Positions 10,271 to 21,270 of a DNA stretch of 64,000 nt are shown piece after piece. The DNA comes from Cryptomeria japonica (lineage: Eukaryota; Streptophyta; Pinopsida; Cupressales; Cupressaceae): the NCBI RefSeq assembly GCF_030272615.1, contig NC_081407.1, positions 147,251,744-147,315,743 of the forward strand. The letters are read 5' to 3'. The translations under genes were made by a program, and so were the position numbers. Below the pieces are notes generated by a model. It saw nothing but the letters and a program-made list of their open reading frames with translations. It did not search any database and was not told where the DNA came from. Numbering within the stretch: the first letter of the stretch is position 1; each line of letters opens with the position of its first letter.

Positions 10271-12139
10271 TGCATATTTGTTGGATATCCTAAGGGTGTT
10301 AAGGCATATAGATTGATGGATCCAGAGACACATGAGGTGTTCATTGAGAGGAGTGTTCACTTTGAGGAAAGCTCTCCTAGCCTAGCCTCTCTACCTCCTC
10401 CACCTTCCTCCATTGTGGATAGTGATGCTAGTGATTCAGATGATGAGACTCCTTCAACTCTGACTCACAGGGTTACACCTCCGTAGGGTCCACTTGCAGT
10501 TGAGGAGCCCCATTCTCCACCTCCACCTAGACCTCGTTGGGCTCAACAGACACTTGAGTCTACGAGTTCTCTTGTTGGGGATCTTTTAGATACACAGAGA
10601 ACTCGATCACAACATCAGGATCTTCCAAATGCATTCATTGCTACTGCTTCTAATCCATAGACATTTAGGGAAGCATCAGGGGTTCCTGAGTGGGACCAAG
10701 CTATGGAGGAAGAGTATAGTTCCTTGATGAGGAACAACACATGGGATTTAGTCCATCTCCCTAAGGGGAGAAAGATGGTTCGATGTAAGTGGATCTATCA
10801 GACCAAGTATGCTGCGGATGGTAGTGTGGATAAGTATAAGGCTTGGCTTGTTGCGAAAGGTTTCTCTCAGGTTGCAAGTGTTGACTATACTTAGACCTTT
10901 GCACCCGTAGCCAAGATGAACTCCATTCGCTTGACATTTGCTATTCCTGTAGCTCATGGTTGGGTTGTACATCAGATGGATGTGAAGAGTGCTTTTCTTC
11001 ATGGTGATCTTGATGAGGAGATTTATATGGAGCAGCCACAGAGTTTCATCCAGGATACTTCCTTGGTTTGCAGACTAAGGAAATCTCTCTATGGCCTTAA
11101 GCAGGCCCCCAAGGCTTGGTATGTCAAGATGGATTCCTATCTTCTCTCAGCAGGGTTCACCAGGTGTCATTCTAATCCGAATGTCTACATTTTGAGACAG
11201 GATGACTCTCACTTGATACTTGTGCTCTACGTTGATGATTTGATCATTATAGGGAGTACCACATCCATCATTAGCAGGGTCAAATCTGCTTTGCATGATA
11301 GATTTGCTATGATTGACTTGGGTCATTTGCACTACTTTCTCAGGATAGAGATTTCACAATCACCTTCCAGGATTACACTATCGCAGCCCAAGTATGCTCT
11401 TGATCTACTTGCACGCTTTCATATGGCTGATTGTAAGCCTGCATCAACTCCCTTTCTTTCTAGAGTCAAGCTTGAGGCTCAATGTTCTTCTCCACCAGTT
11501 GATGTCACTTTGTATCGTCAGCTTGTGGGTAGTCTCATCTACTTGACCCATACACGCTCTAATATTTTATTTGTAGTTGGAATGGTTTCCCGCTTCATGT
11601 AGGAACCACATGAGCTTCATTGGAAATCTGCCAAATGCATCCTTCATTACATCTAGGGTACACATCACTATGGGATTCACTATGCAGCAGGCACAGGACT
11701 TCGCTTGGTTGGTTACACAGACTCTGATTGGGCTGGCGATCTTGATGATTGTAAGTCTACTTCTGGTTACAGTTTTCACCTTGGTTCAGGCCCCATTTGT
11801 TGGCAGAGCAAGAAGCAGCATTCTATTGCTCTTTCTTCGTCTGAGGTTGAGTATCAAGGCATTGTTAATGCAGCGACTAAGACCATTTGGCTCCATCAGA
11901 TTCTCACAGAGTTTGGGTTCACCACTCCACGGCCGACAGTTCTACATTGTGACAATCAGAGTGCTATTGCAATCTCGAAGAACCCGATCCAGCACCAGTG
12001 GACCAAACACATCAAGATTCATATGCACTATATCTGAGAGCTCATTAAGGAGCAAGTCATTGATTTGCAGTATTATCCTATAGTGGAGCAGGTTGCTGAC
12101 ATATTCACCAAACCTTTCACTGAGAGTAAGTTCCAGTAG
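10271..12139 (+). pseudogene. Reverse transcriptase and RNase H of Copia element 2
   Basis: Frame 2 throughout. After a Pro/Ser-rich linker the RT begins near 10703 (MEEEYSSLMRNNTWDLV), with KWIYQTKYAADGS, HQMDVKSAFLHGDLDEEIYM, SLYGLKQAPKAWY and the catalytic LYVDDLIIIG at about 11226. RNase H shows GYTDSDWAGDLDD, SKKQHSIALSSSEVEY and HCDNQSAIAISKNP, with the usual acidic residues. It ends VADIFTKPF. In-frame stops are TAG at 10484, 10658, 10892, 11600, 11654 and 12137, and TGA at 12035; no TAA. Without these changes the enzyme region would be full length. Confidence 0.92.
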
Positions 12140-12459
12140 TTGCGAGCTCTCTTGGGGGTGCAGGATGTGTCATTAGGGGGGGGTCAGCTGACTTCTCCTT
12201 CCTCTCTTATGGGGGGGACTTTTTCCTCTTTGAGGCTTTGTCCATCTTCTTTGAGAGTCTTTTATACTTTCATCTCTCTTTTGAGGGGATTTTTTTCCCA
12301 CTGGGTTTTCTCCTTTTCTCTGTTTGTGAGAGATTACATTGCATGGTTTTGCTTGCATTTGCATATTGTACATGGGTACCTATCATGGCCTAGTAGTCGA
12401 GACCTATCTTGCATTGTTGACTTAAGTTTTCATTCCCCTAAGTTGTACTTAGGGGGGGG
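12140..12459 (+). other. 3' non-coding tail and polypurine tract of Copia element 2
   Basis: About 320 bp between the pol end and the 3' LTR. It has two G-runs (12175-12183 and 12210-12218) and ends with the polypurine tract AGGGGGGGG (12451-12459) directly before the 3' LTR, the plus-strand priming site. No gene. Confidence 0.85.
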
Positions 12460-12910
12460 TGTTGGTGTAAATAAATATTCATTATGGATAATATTACACT
12501 TTACTTAAGTTAACTTAGGATAATGCATCTCTTCGTAGTTTGGATTTGAGACACTTAGGGAAGTGTGCACATAGGGATAGAGCTTGTAGGAGAAATTCCA
12601 CCTTTTGTGGTCTTATTTTGCTGTTACACTCCACATTCGGTGGGTCATCCACCTCTTGTGGAATATTATATTATTTCTCCTACCTACCCCTAGTATTTCT
12701 TACCTACCCTTGTTTCTCATTGAGCCACATGTCATGATTGTGTGCTTGTACATCCATATGGCCTTGCCTATATAAGCAGGACTATATTCATTGTATTGGT
12801 GAATCTAGTTGATCATTTTCATATTGATGAGAATACAGTTTGTTCTTGTCATTCTTTTGTCTCTATTTTAATACTTTTCATTATGCCCTTGATCTTGGCA
12901 AAATCTCACA
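12460..12910 (+). repeat. 3' LTR of Copia element 2
   Basis: 451 bp, TGTTGGTG to AAATCTCACA, same length as the 5' copy with no indels. The TATA box TATATAAG is at 12769-12776. Most differences from the 5' LTR are transitions. Confidence 0.94.
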
Positions 12911-13574
12911 TATTTTCACATTTTTAAATGAGCTACAACATAAAATCGAAAATGAAATGCCTGAAATATGCACCTGAAAGTCAACAATCATTTCCAAAAT
13001 TTCAAAAACCCTCAGAATGTAGCAAGAAATCAACATGGCAATGCCAGCAAAGCAAATCATAAGAAGAATAGTGCCTAGCTTGTTATTTTTTGGCAAAAAG
13101 TATGCAAAAATTAGGCCACGATGGCCCAGTATGTGCCCAGAATTGGCAAAGGAGAAGAGACTCTCATGGCGGCACCCAACACTTGGAAAATAGCGCCCAG
13201 CTCGCAAGGTCATGCCACAGCAGAAATAAAGTGTCGAATGCCAAGGGGGTACGAAGAAATTCACAGTTTTGACTGTCAGCATCAACGAAAATCATGCCCA
13301 GCGTCAACAAATGTGCAGAATATCTCCACAAATACACTTCATTTTCTCCAAAACCCTAGCATGGTGGCGCCCAAAGTTTTCCAGCAGGGAGATCTTAAAA
13401 TCGAACACCAAGGATGAAGGACAAAATAAATCCTTTTAGGGTTCCTTTTCCCTAAAATGTGTTTCAAAATGCCTTAGGTTTTTTTTGCCTTATTTCTTTT
13501 ATTCTTATCTTCCTCGTAAATGGCCTCGTGAAATGCCTTGGGAAGTCATTTAAATGACTTATATGATCCCTTGC
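12911..13574. other. Right arm of X, GC-richer segment and small palindrome
   Basis: No coding sequence recognised. Between about 13100 and 13380 the phrase GCGCCCA or close forms (TGCCCA, GCACCCA) recurs several times at uneven spacing. A perfect 18-bp palindrome AAGTCATTTAAATGACTT sits at 13543-13560, just before the large foldback region. Confidence 0.6.
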
Positions 13575-13678
13575 AAGAAAATTTATTAAGTGAATTATAA
13601 ATGTCACTTAATAATTTATTTTTTCATAAAATTAATATTTATTAAGTGACATTTATAATTCACTTAATAAATTTTCTT
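13575..13678. repeat. Perfect 40-bp inverted repeat (foldback)
   Basis: The 40 bases at 13575-13614 are exactly repeated in reverse complement at 13639-13678, with a 24-base AT-rich loop. A perfect stem of this length would form a stable hairpin in RNA or single-stranded DNA and suggests a recent foldback or MITE-like origin. Confidence 0.92.
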
Positions 13679-13707
13679 TTTTTATGAGCAGTCTAGGCAT
13701 AGGTTTT

Positions 13708-14075
13708 TATAATAAATAAAACAAATATCTATTAAAATGATTTAAAGTTTATTATTTAATGCTTTTGTTTTATTTTATTTATATATTTAAAGTCAAAAAT
13801 TTTATAAATAGAGTAAGAAAAAAGGTTATTTACTAAAGTGGCAAATTTCATCACTTTATTAAATGTGTTTTCTTATCACATTTATAAAATTTTAATAAAT
13901 AAGAAATGATAAATTATTTGTTAAGGTGAATTTACTCACTTTAATAAATAATCTTATTATTCTCATATTAATAAATTTTGACTTTAAATATAAAAATGAA
14001 ATTAAACAAATGTTCAAATTAAGTAATGATATTTTTTAAAATCACTTTAACAGATATTTGTTTTCATTTATTGTA
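13708..14075. repeat. Long imperfect inverted repeat, arms about 180 bp
   Basis: The left arm starts TTATAATAAATAAAACAAAT and the right arm ends ATTTGTTTTCATTTATTGTAA. Matching blocks continue inward (for example ATATTTAAAGTCAAAA against TTTTGACTTTAAATAT), with mismatches and small indels, to a centre near 13890. Together with the 13575-13678 hairpin it makes a double stem-loop. It resembles a foldback transposon or MITE but I find no clear target duplication. Confidence 0.75.
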
Positions 14076-14998
14076 AGGTCAAAGAGACATTTTTGGCATT
14101 TATGAAGGCTTGCAGGCCTGTCAAGAGATATTTTGGGGCCATTTATGATGCATTTAGGAGCTTTTATGGTTGCAGCATGGGTTGGTTTGACTTTTGGCCC
14201 AGGTTTCTCCCTTTCAGACATGTTTCAGTCTTTTAAAGTGGATTTTTTGTTTCTGCTCTCCCAAGAGGAGGTGGATGATATTATTCATTATTTGCTTTTT
14301 GGAGAGCATATATACTACAGGACTTCACTTTTGTAAGGGTTCTTCTTCATTCATCTTTTTAGCAGACTGTAATTTATGAGTTCTCTTTGCAAGAAGGAAT
14401 GTTTTTGTAACACATTTTCAGGAATAACAAAGCATTGTAATAACTTTGAGCAGTGACAAGCAGTCCATGCCTTCCCATATTCTTTTGTCATTATGATTAC
14501 TTTGTGTTTATGCAGGCTTTTGTGATAGTCTTGTCCTTTAAACTGTATTTTCATGAGGGTACCTTATGCAAAAGCATAATTATTTGCAAGTTATAAGTTG
14601 TGAGTGAAATAACAGTCTTAGGTTGTGAGAAGTGTTTTTCTTTTCTAAGGACTATGATTTCAACCTTCTTATAAATTATTTATGCAAGGGTTATGATCAA
14701 CTAGGTTGTGTAGGTGAGTATTGTTACTATCATATTGTTTATTATTTGTTGTTCTTTCTCAAGATATTCAGTTTGGTACATCACCTATTAGACAGTAGGT
14801 TCATTTTTATGTTTTCCTTCTCTTTTCTCAACAAAATCATCAAGGTAGTCAGAATTAGGTGATAGCCAGTTAAGAACTAGCTTTCTCTACAGGTTCACTC
14901 CAAGTTTTAGGCAACCCACAGGCCTAGGAGGGTTCCCATGTGTCACAAGCCTGCTAAGTTGATAGCTTAGAAAATAGGGGTGCAGGTTCAAGTGATAA
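14076..14998. other. Right end of X, unclassified
   Basis: About 0.9 kb without a supported gene; the short frames are not conserved sequence I know. It ends at GATAACA next to the resumed integrase of element 1. Confidence 0.5.
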
Positions 14999-15002
14999 CA
15001 AC

Positions 15003-16362
15003 AGTAAGAACTGCAGTTTATCTTTGTAATAGATCTCCATCATCTGCATTACACCAATCTATTCCATATGAAATGTGATTTGGATATCCTCCTTCTATTC
15101 GACATCTTCGCATTTTTTGTTCCACTTGCTATGCTTTAATTCCCAAGGACAAAATAAGTAAGTTACAACATCACAGTATTAAGTGTATTTTTCTTGGTTA
15201 TTCAAAATCTTCCAAAGAATATCAGTTGTATGTTGAAGCCAACAAAAATTTCTTTATTACATGTGATGTTGTATTTGTTGAAAACTCCAACATTGCTGAA
15301 AATGATGAATGTAAATTCAAACAGCTTGATACAATTACAAATTTTTCTCCTTTGATAGAAAACTCTTGTGAGATTCCACATATAGAATCTATATCTCCAA
15401 GTGATCTAATTCGTGTTGCTCCATCAATAAATGACCAAGAAGAAACCCATCATGATGAGCTTGAACTCTCTGAACTATTAACCACTAATACAACATCTAG
15501 TAATGAAATGGTCACATCTTTTGTGCAACCAAAGTCTTCTCATAAGTGGGAAAAACAAGTCTAACAAACATTGAAAGATTTAAGACCTAATGAAATAGGT
15601 AAAATAGGTACAAGAATCTCTTACAAAGCAAGGCTCCAAGCTCAAACCAATAGTGTAGATAACTTGGAGACCATTGGTGAACTCAATCTCATAATTGACT
15701 CTAAACCATCATCCTATAATGAAGCCAAAAATATTACAGTATGGAGGAAAGCTATGCAAGATGAGTATGATGTTTTTTTGAAAAATGGAACATGGCAGTT
15801 GGTTGATCCTCCACTTGGTTGTAAACCTATTGGCTGCAAGTGTATTTTCAGGAATAAATATAAAGCAGATGGTACACTTGACAAAAACAAATCCTGGCTT
15901 GTTGCCAAAGGTTATGCTCAAAAGGAGGGCATAGATTATGATGAAACCTTTGCACCTATAGAAAAATGGACCACCATTCATTCTTTGTTGGCCCTTGTGG
16001 CTCAATATGGGTGGAAAATTCACCAAATGGATGTTAAAACAACATTCTTAAATGGTGATCTCAAACAATCAGTTTATATGACTCAACCAGATGGGTATGC
16101 AGTCAATGGAAAAGAACATCAGGTATGCAAGCTTGTCAAATCATTATATGGTTTGAAACAAGCTCCTCAAGCCTGGTATGAAAAACTTACCGAGTATTTC
16201 TTAAAGTTGAATTTCCAGCATTTTGAATTTGATGATGCCACACTTTTTGTTAAAAAACTTGATAAGATTATTGTCTATCTTGTTGTGTATGTGGATGATT
16301 TATTTATCACTGTTCCTGATGAGAATAATATTCAAAATGTGAAAGAGAAATGCTCGGCTTAA
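15003..16362 (+). pseudogene. Integrase C-terminal part and truncated RT, Copia element 1
   Basis: Integrase resumes with VRTAVYLCNRSPSSALHQS, continues through the GYPPSIRHLR region, and from 15226 runs a long frame into the linker. RT (15571-16362) shows WRKAMQDEYDVFLKNGTW, GCKCIFRNKYKADG, HQMDVKTTFLNGDLKQSVYM, SLYGLKQAPQAWY and VVYVDDLFITV. Stops occur at about 15562 and in the integrase part. The frame ends about 20 codons after YVDD; the rest of RT and all RNase H (normally some 400 residues) are missing and the polypurine tract follows at once. The pieces before and after X are the same gene. Confidence 0.88.
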
Positions 16363-16374
16363 CCCCTTCAGATT

Positions 16375-16384
16375 AAGGGGGGGA
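16375..16384 (+). promoter_or_regulatory. Polypurine tract of Copia element 1
   Basis: AAGGGGGGGA abuts the 3' LTR and is the plus-strand primer for reverse transcription. Confidence 0.88.
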
Positions 16385-16647
16385 TGTTAATATCTCATCA
16401 CGGGTTTAGTTTTATCTAGATTAATTTTTCATTAGCTTATTTATTACCTTTTTCTGTTCCGACAATTTTGTATAACAATTTACAATTTCTTTTGCCTCCT
16501 CTTTATATCTGCTTGTTTATTTTATTTTGAATGTACAGTTTTTTTTATGTGAATACAAATTATATTCAGATTGCCATTCTTTCCATTCTTTTTTTCTATC
16601 TGCTGCTAACAGAGATTCCAGATTGTTATTTTCTGCTTGGGCTAACA
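16385..16647 (+). repeat. 3' LTR of Copia element 1
   Basis: 263 bp, TGTTAATATC to GCTAACA, followed by the right target duplication GACTA (16648-16652). It has a short insertion relative to the 5' LTR (TTTTGCCTCC region). Confidence 0.93.
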
Positions 16648-16652
16648 GACTA

Positions 16653-18357
16653 GTACACCACTTAAGTGGAAGATTATGGTGAAATTAGCACACCCATGAA
16701 ACTGATGGCTTGGTATGTGCACACTTCAATATAAATAATTGAATGCAATATATTATGATATATAAGTGTAATAATATATTATTACATCGTATACTTTTGT
16801 GTTAAGTTTGATTTAAGGTTTAATTTCTATTTATTTGTTTTTTCATATATTAAGTATTTATTTGTCATGATTGTATCCTCATTTATAGTAGATTAATACA
16901 TTGATTTCTTTTATTTTAATCTTAATGTTCATTTTCAATTACCATTCAAGAAACAATAAAAGATAAAGGATTTTAGAACTTGGATGGTGATAAAAAGGGG
17001 AAACAAAGGGAGTGAAAAAACCAATCTTGTCAATCAAAAGACAACCATTGACATGATAATATTCACTTACAAATTCATAAAGTCACTTAAATTATTATTT
17101 TATTATCTTAACATGAAGCAAAAGTAGTTTGATCATCTAAAAAAAACATGTAGATGAATTATTGTGTCTAAAACTAAAAATAGACAATATATACAACCTC
17201 GATGAAAAGATGGCCAAGTTGTTTATCCTATAAAATAATTTAAAGGTATGTATTAAATTTAGAAATATTGTTTACAAAGTGAACTCATAAAAATTATAAT
17301 AGTTACATTTATAGGAGATCAAAATCAACTTAGACAGATAGATAAACTTTCCCCCACATTTCTTCTATAGAAAGAGTGAATTTTTAAAAATTCCTTAAGA
17401 TTCTTTTAAGCTTATTCTAAACATAGTACAAATAGATTCTAATATATAACTTAAGAAGCACAAGATATAGTGTACCTTGTTACAATAGGTAGGTCATAAA
17501 TATTAATGCAAATGGATAGTCAAGATTTAATTTAGTTGATGAAAAAATATCAATATCTTCAAATTAATTACAAATAGGCTCCTTCATGTACATCTTAGTT
17601 AACTCTATTAGGAGGATTTGACATAAGGAAGGTATTGGGGAACATTAGGTCTAGAGCTCTAAAAAAGGAGATTTAATCATATTAAATGCAAGAGGTGATC
17701 TCAAATGCAAAGATATATTTGTCATCATTTAGCTATATATTCTAGGACCTTATTGATATGCATGAATTTACTCATCAATAGACCCATGCAAAGATGGTTT
17801 TAGGTCATCCAAATATCTACCTCCCATTATAATAAATTCATCAAATCATAATTTATCTTTTAGATATTTCCTACCACCTTAAATTCTTAATGTTACTTGT
17901 AAGTTGATGAATCTTAGTCCATGTCTAATACATAGAATATTCTTGTACAAAATGATATTTAAATTGAAGAAAAAATCATGTCATTGAATCATAAAGTGTA
18001 CATGATAAATCAAGCTCATTTAAATCTTTTATACTCAAATAACTCCTCAATTTATTTTATAAGAACCAAATAAATGTTTGTTCATACATTTAGATTATTT
18101 ATTATTTTCATAATATCAATTCAAAATTAAATTAATAGAAAATGAGTATAAGAACAAGAATGAGAGTTAACCTTAGAGGGGATAGTTGTAAAATCTAATG
18201 TCATTGCTGATCATACATGTTGGCCTTAAAATGAGCACCCCATCATTAAGTGGATGGCTCCACCATATTGGTGAAGATAATAAGAACAATGCATGCGAGA
18301 ATTAAGATAATATGAACATGGGGATAAATGAGCATATCATATAAATAGAGGTTCTAT
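16653..18357. other. AT-rich intergenic DNA
   Basis: About 1.7 kb with no open frame of note and no repeat I can place. As it directly continues the sequence left of element 1, it is probably old host intergenic DNA. Confidence 0.55.
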
Positions 18358-20010
18358 TGAAAACACCATAGGACTACGAGGAGGGAGATTGAATCAATTT
18401 GGACCTCAAAATACTTAATTTTTAATCTTTAAAACTTTAAACTACAACTATATAATTACTACAGTAATAAATCATCAAAGCACAAAACACATGGATGCTA
18501 GATTTATATGGAAAACCCTATGTAGGAAAAAACTATTGTGAGAATCACACACACAATATGTATATGATCTATTATAATGTTGCTTCCAAAACACACTGCC
18601 TCTTATAGAACTTACAAAACTAAGGTGGAAAACCTTAGGGAAAGTTACAAATGATCTATAGGACTGAGAGACACTGTCTTAGGGCAAGATACAAAAGGCT
18701 GCCAGGAGATTCAATGTCTTCTAATAGAGAAAGAAATAGTTGAAGTGAAATGAACAAGATCTATTGATCATGAAATTCTCTTTGAAGAATTGTGTCAAGT
18801 AACTAATATCATGGCAAACACATTTGACTACAAACACTATCTTAGAACATTATCACATTGAAGATAATATCATCAGAGCTCTTCACAACTTTCGCACATC
18901 TCCAACACAAAATCTACTTGCAAATCACTTACATCTATTGCTCATAAATTCACACAAATCCCATACATTTACTCACACATCTACATTCCTTTATATACAA
19001 TATTATTCATTAAAACCCTTAACAAGGTTGGCCATAGACAAATTAAATAATATTACATATAGTCAGCCACCCAGACATAAAATATCCATATCGTTCCATT
19101 CTAGGAGATAGACAGGACCCAAATACATCACAACACATTCAAATACATCACAACACATTCTTTCCATATGATTCCAATGGTTTTCACATGCTAACATATC
19201 CTCCAAGGTTGACATCAATTGAAAAGTGTAGATAAATATTAAAGAACACTAACTACTTGACCCAAAACTATCCTCGAATACAAATTACATAATGTAGATC
19301 TTTGCACACCATGGTGAGACGTAGAACACTAACCAAACTCATTCTTCAAAAAAAAACATACCAAAAGAATATAATCAAATTAAGATAATCCTAATAGACC
19401 AACTTGAACAAAAGACAACTAAGCATGTTAGACACCTAACAACATAACTTCAATAATTGGCCAACAAAAAACCCAACAATTGAACTAGAATACTCCACAA
19501 ACCAAATGAACATGTCATCCAAACTGCAACACTTGAATCTGCATATCCAAAATCCACCAAGCATTCTCTAGACTAGTTCTGATAGATAACCATCGTAAAA
19601 AACAACAACAACCATTTCTACCATATGAGCAACACACTACCTATAAACTTGATAGTACAACATACACAGACCATAAATATTATATCTAGAACTACACTCC
19701 ATAATATTGACATACCAAAGGAATGCAAAGCATTCTTCCACTAGGACATTAAAAACTCTTTTTTGCATAAATATTGTTTCCTGCATATTGAAACTTCTAC
19801 TATAGTTCCCTTCTGGAAACAAATCAACATCTTAACCAAACCACACAACAATACCAATACACTCACTTTTTGACCATTTGCAAGACATATTGATATCAAT
19901 GAGTTCACATCAATGACAACATGACACATCAACTCAAGTTTACAATATTCTCCCTCTTTCTGATTTATTGTAACACCACCAACAACAAAGATCACATAGG
20001 TTAGATCTGT
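18358..20010 (-). repeat. LTR of a minus-strand Copia-like element E
   Basis: The segment has the layout of the other long LTRs here: near its left edge AGGAGGGAGATTGAATC, then the shared block (18508-18542: ATGGAAAACC...GGAAAAAAC...GTGAG), and at its right edge a minus-strand polypurine tract (20011-20019). Its reverse complement aligns with 52290-52704 plus 58310-58590, for example at AACTAGTCTAGAGAATGCTT. Exact ends are uncertain. Confidence 0.65.
19121..19160. repeat. 20-bp perfect tandem duplication
   Basis: AAATACATCACAACACATTC occurs twice head to tail (19121-19140, 19141-19160) inside the E LTR. A replication-slippage duplication, absent from the related E-like LTR as far as I can align it. 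Confidence 0.9.
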
Positions 20011-20220
20011 CCCCCCCTTTGACATCAAGGACAAAGGGAACTATGGTAAACTTTCTCTCCCACTTATTGATAAGGTATGATAATTGCAAAACTCACAACT
20101 CCCTTTGAGAACAACCACCACATCGATCTAGGAGAAAAAGATGAACTCTAGAACTCCCCCTAGATAGATACACCACCTAAATGCATCTATTTTAAAGGAG
20201 GGTAAATGACCCCCAAATTG
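20011..20220 (-). other. 3' internal fragment of element E
   Basis: Starts with a minus-strand polypurine tract (CCCCCCC on the plus strand) and a CTTTGACATCAAGG context, like the tracts of B, K, C and G. Ends with a GGAGGGTAAATGACCCCCAA stretch that resembles the post-pol segments of K (29945) and B (24030). Cut off by the 5' LTR of D at 20221. Confidence 0.55.
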
Positions 20221-21207
20221 TGTTACAAATGTCATGTTGATGGTTGTCATTGATGTCAACATATTGTTGTGGGATTGGTTCCATATGCTTGGTGATCTGG
20301 AAGATGTGTTCCTAAAATGTTTGGTGATCTAGAAGATGTGTTATAGTTAATATTTAGTGTTGTTCATTTGTGTTAATGGTGATCCAGATTTCTTTGTTTA
20401 CCGGATATGGTATTGATCAATTGTATCTATGAGTATCTTGGTTCCATTCTTGTTTTTTCTAAGTTGGGTATTGCTATTTTGGGTCCGATTCGATCCGAAA
20501 TTGGAGAATAAGGAATGATATTTATGTAATGTATGAGTCATGATCTGGGTCTAGTATTTATGATGGATGTAACATGTTGATCTGTCTGATGAAGTGTGTT
20601 GTGGTATGGTATACTTCTCATTCCTTTCGACCATCGAAATATTTAGTACTGACCTATTTCAAATCTTCGTTTGTCCGACTTAAAAGATTATGTTGTCCAG
20701 AGATAGTATAAATAAGAGGATGACCTAAATGATATGAGAAATGGATGTATGGAAGATGTGCAAGTCTAAAAAGGAGTAAATATGATTTATGTTGATATAT
20801 GAAGTGTGTTGTTACTTAGAGGCACTGGAAGCAGTTTTGATATTGCAGTTTATATCATAGTGCTAGATTCTCTTTTCTTTTTTCTTCCTTCAACAATGAG
20901 CCTTTTTGGGAAGTGAGCCCTCCTATAGTGAGCATTATGGCAGTGAGCCACCTTTTGTAAAAATCACCTTAAGTGTCACCTTAAGAAATGCTATTTATTT
21001 AAAACTAACATTCTCCCTCGTATTTCCCTTCTTGGGTTTTCCATGTCATATTTGGTGTTCATTGTGTTATCTATTTTTTGTATGTGCTTTCATGTTATAT
21101 CTATTTTGATTTATTTTGTTGGTCATTTTGGATCTATGAAATAATTGAAGAAAAATTCTAGTTGTCAACTGATTCATCCCCCCTCTCAGTTGCTCGACTA
21201 TTTAACA
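20221..21207 (+). repeat. 5' LTR of element D
   Basis: About 987 bp, TGTTACAAATG to TATTTAACA, with the early GTTGTCATTGATGTCAAC motif and the terminal CCCCCCTCTCAG tract shared by most LTRs of this window. It lacks a recognisable copy of the GTGGAAAACC block. Confidence 0.75.
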
Positions 21208-21208
21208 A

Positions 21209-21220
21209 TTGGTATCAAAT
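21209..21220 (+). promoter_or_regulatory. Primer-binding site of element D
   Basis: TTGGTATCAAAT follows the LTR by one base. Relative to TGGTATCAGAGC it has lost the G of CAGAG, probably by mutation. Confidence 0.7.
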
Positions 21221-21270
21221 CTTTGGTTCCTTGGAAAAGAGATTAACTGCTTGAGGTAGATCCTAATCTG

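Larger units (their letters stand above)
6597..12910 (+). mobile_element. Copia LTR retrotransposon 2 (nested in X)
   Basis: A full-length 6.3-kb Ty1/copia element with two 451-bp LTRs. I count about 19 differences between the LTRs by eye (about 4%), fewer than in the outer element 1, as expected for a later insertion. The right LTR starts TGTTGGTG; the left reads TTTTGGTG, a single change in the terminal TG. Flanks GATTT (6592-6596) and TATTT (12911-12915) are a target duplication with one mismatch. Order: leader, gag with zinc knuckle, protease, integrase, RT, RNase H, polypurine tract. One frameshift (near 9760) and ten in-frame stops disable it. Confidence 0.94.
3998..14998. mobile_element. 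Composite insertion X inside element 1 integrase
   Basis: The integrase of element 1 reads FWAEAT up to 3997 and resumes with VRTAVYLCNRSPSSA at about 15003, so about 11 kb was inserted here. The insert begins TGTTACC and its right end reads GATAACA. CAAC is found on both sides (3994-3997 and 14999-15002), a possible short target duplication, but five clean bases are not found. Inside are a terminal hairpin, gene-derived fragments of a P4 ATPase, Copia element 2, and foldback DNA. I see no second pair of LTRs and no transposase, so the class of X is open: a decayed unclassified element, or several insertions stacked. Confidence 0.55.
1629..16647 (+). mobile_element. Copia LTR retrotransposon 1 (outer element, split by insertion X)
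   Basis: A Ty1/copia element with short LTRs (253 and 263 bp) starting TGTTAATATC and ending GCTAACA, flanked by a perfect 5-bp target duplication GACTA (1624-1628 and 16648-16652). A primer site follows the 5' LTR and a polypurine tract precedes the 3' LTR. Coding order is gag, protease, integrase, RT, all with frameshifts or stops. About 11 kb of later insertion (X) splits the integrase at about 3998/15003. The RT stops shortly after the YVDD motif and no RNase H remains, so the element is also internally deleted. LTRs differ at roughly 6% of aligned sites plus small indels (by eye), so the insertion is old. Confidence 0.93.

Noticed and set aside
12140-12508. 122-residue frame between pol and 3' LTR of element 2
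   Set aside because: Crosses into the LTR and lacks similarity; the G-runs and position mark this as the non-coding tail.
13430-14080. Possible CRISPR-like or tandem array in the AT-rich foldback
   Set aside because: Repeats are inverted, not regularly spaced direct repeats, and this is plant nuclear DNA.
3998-14998. X as a Helitron
   Set aside because: No 5'-TC and no CTRR-3' with a subterminal hairpin at the right end; the hairpin is at the left end. No Rep/helicase sequence.
18824-19111. 95-residue frame in the E LTR
   Set aside because: Lies within LTR sequence; Thr/His/Ser-rich composition from CA-rich DNA.
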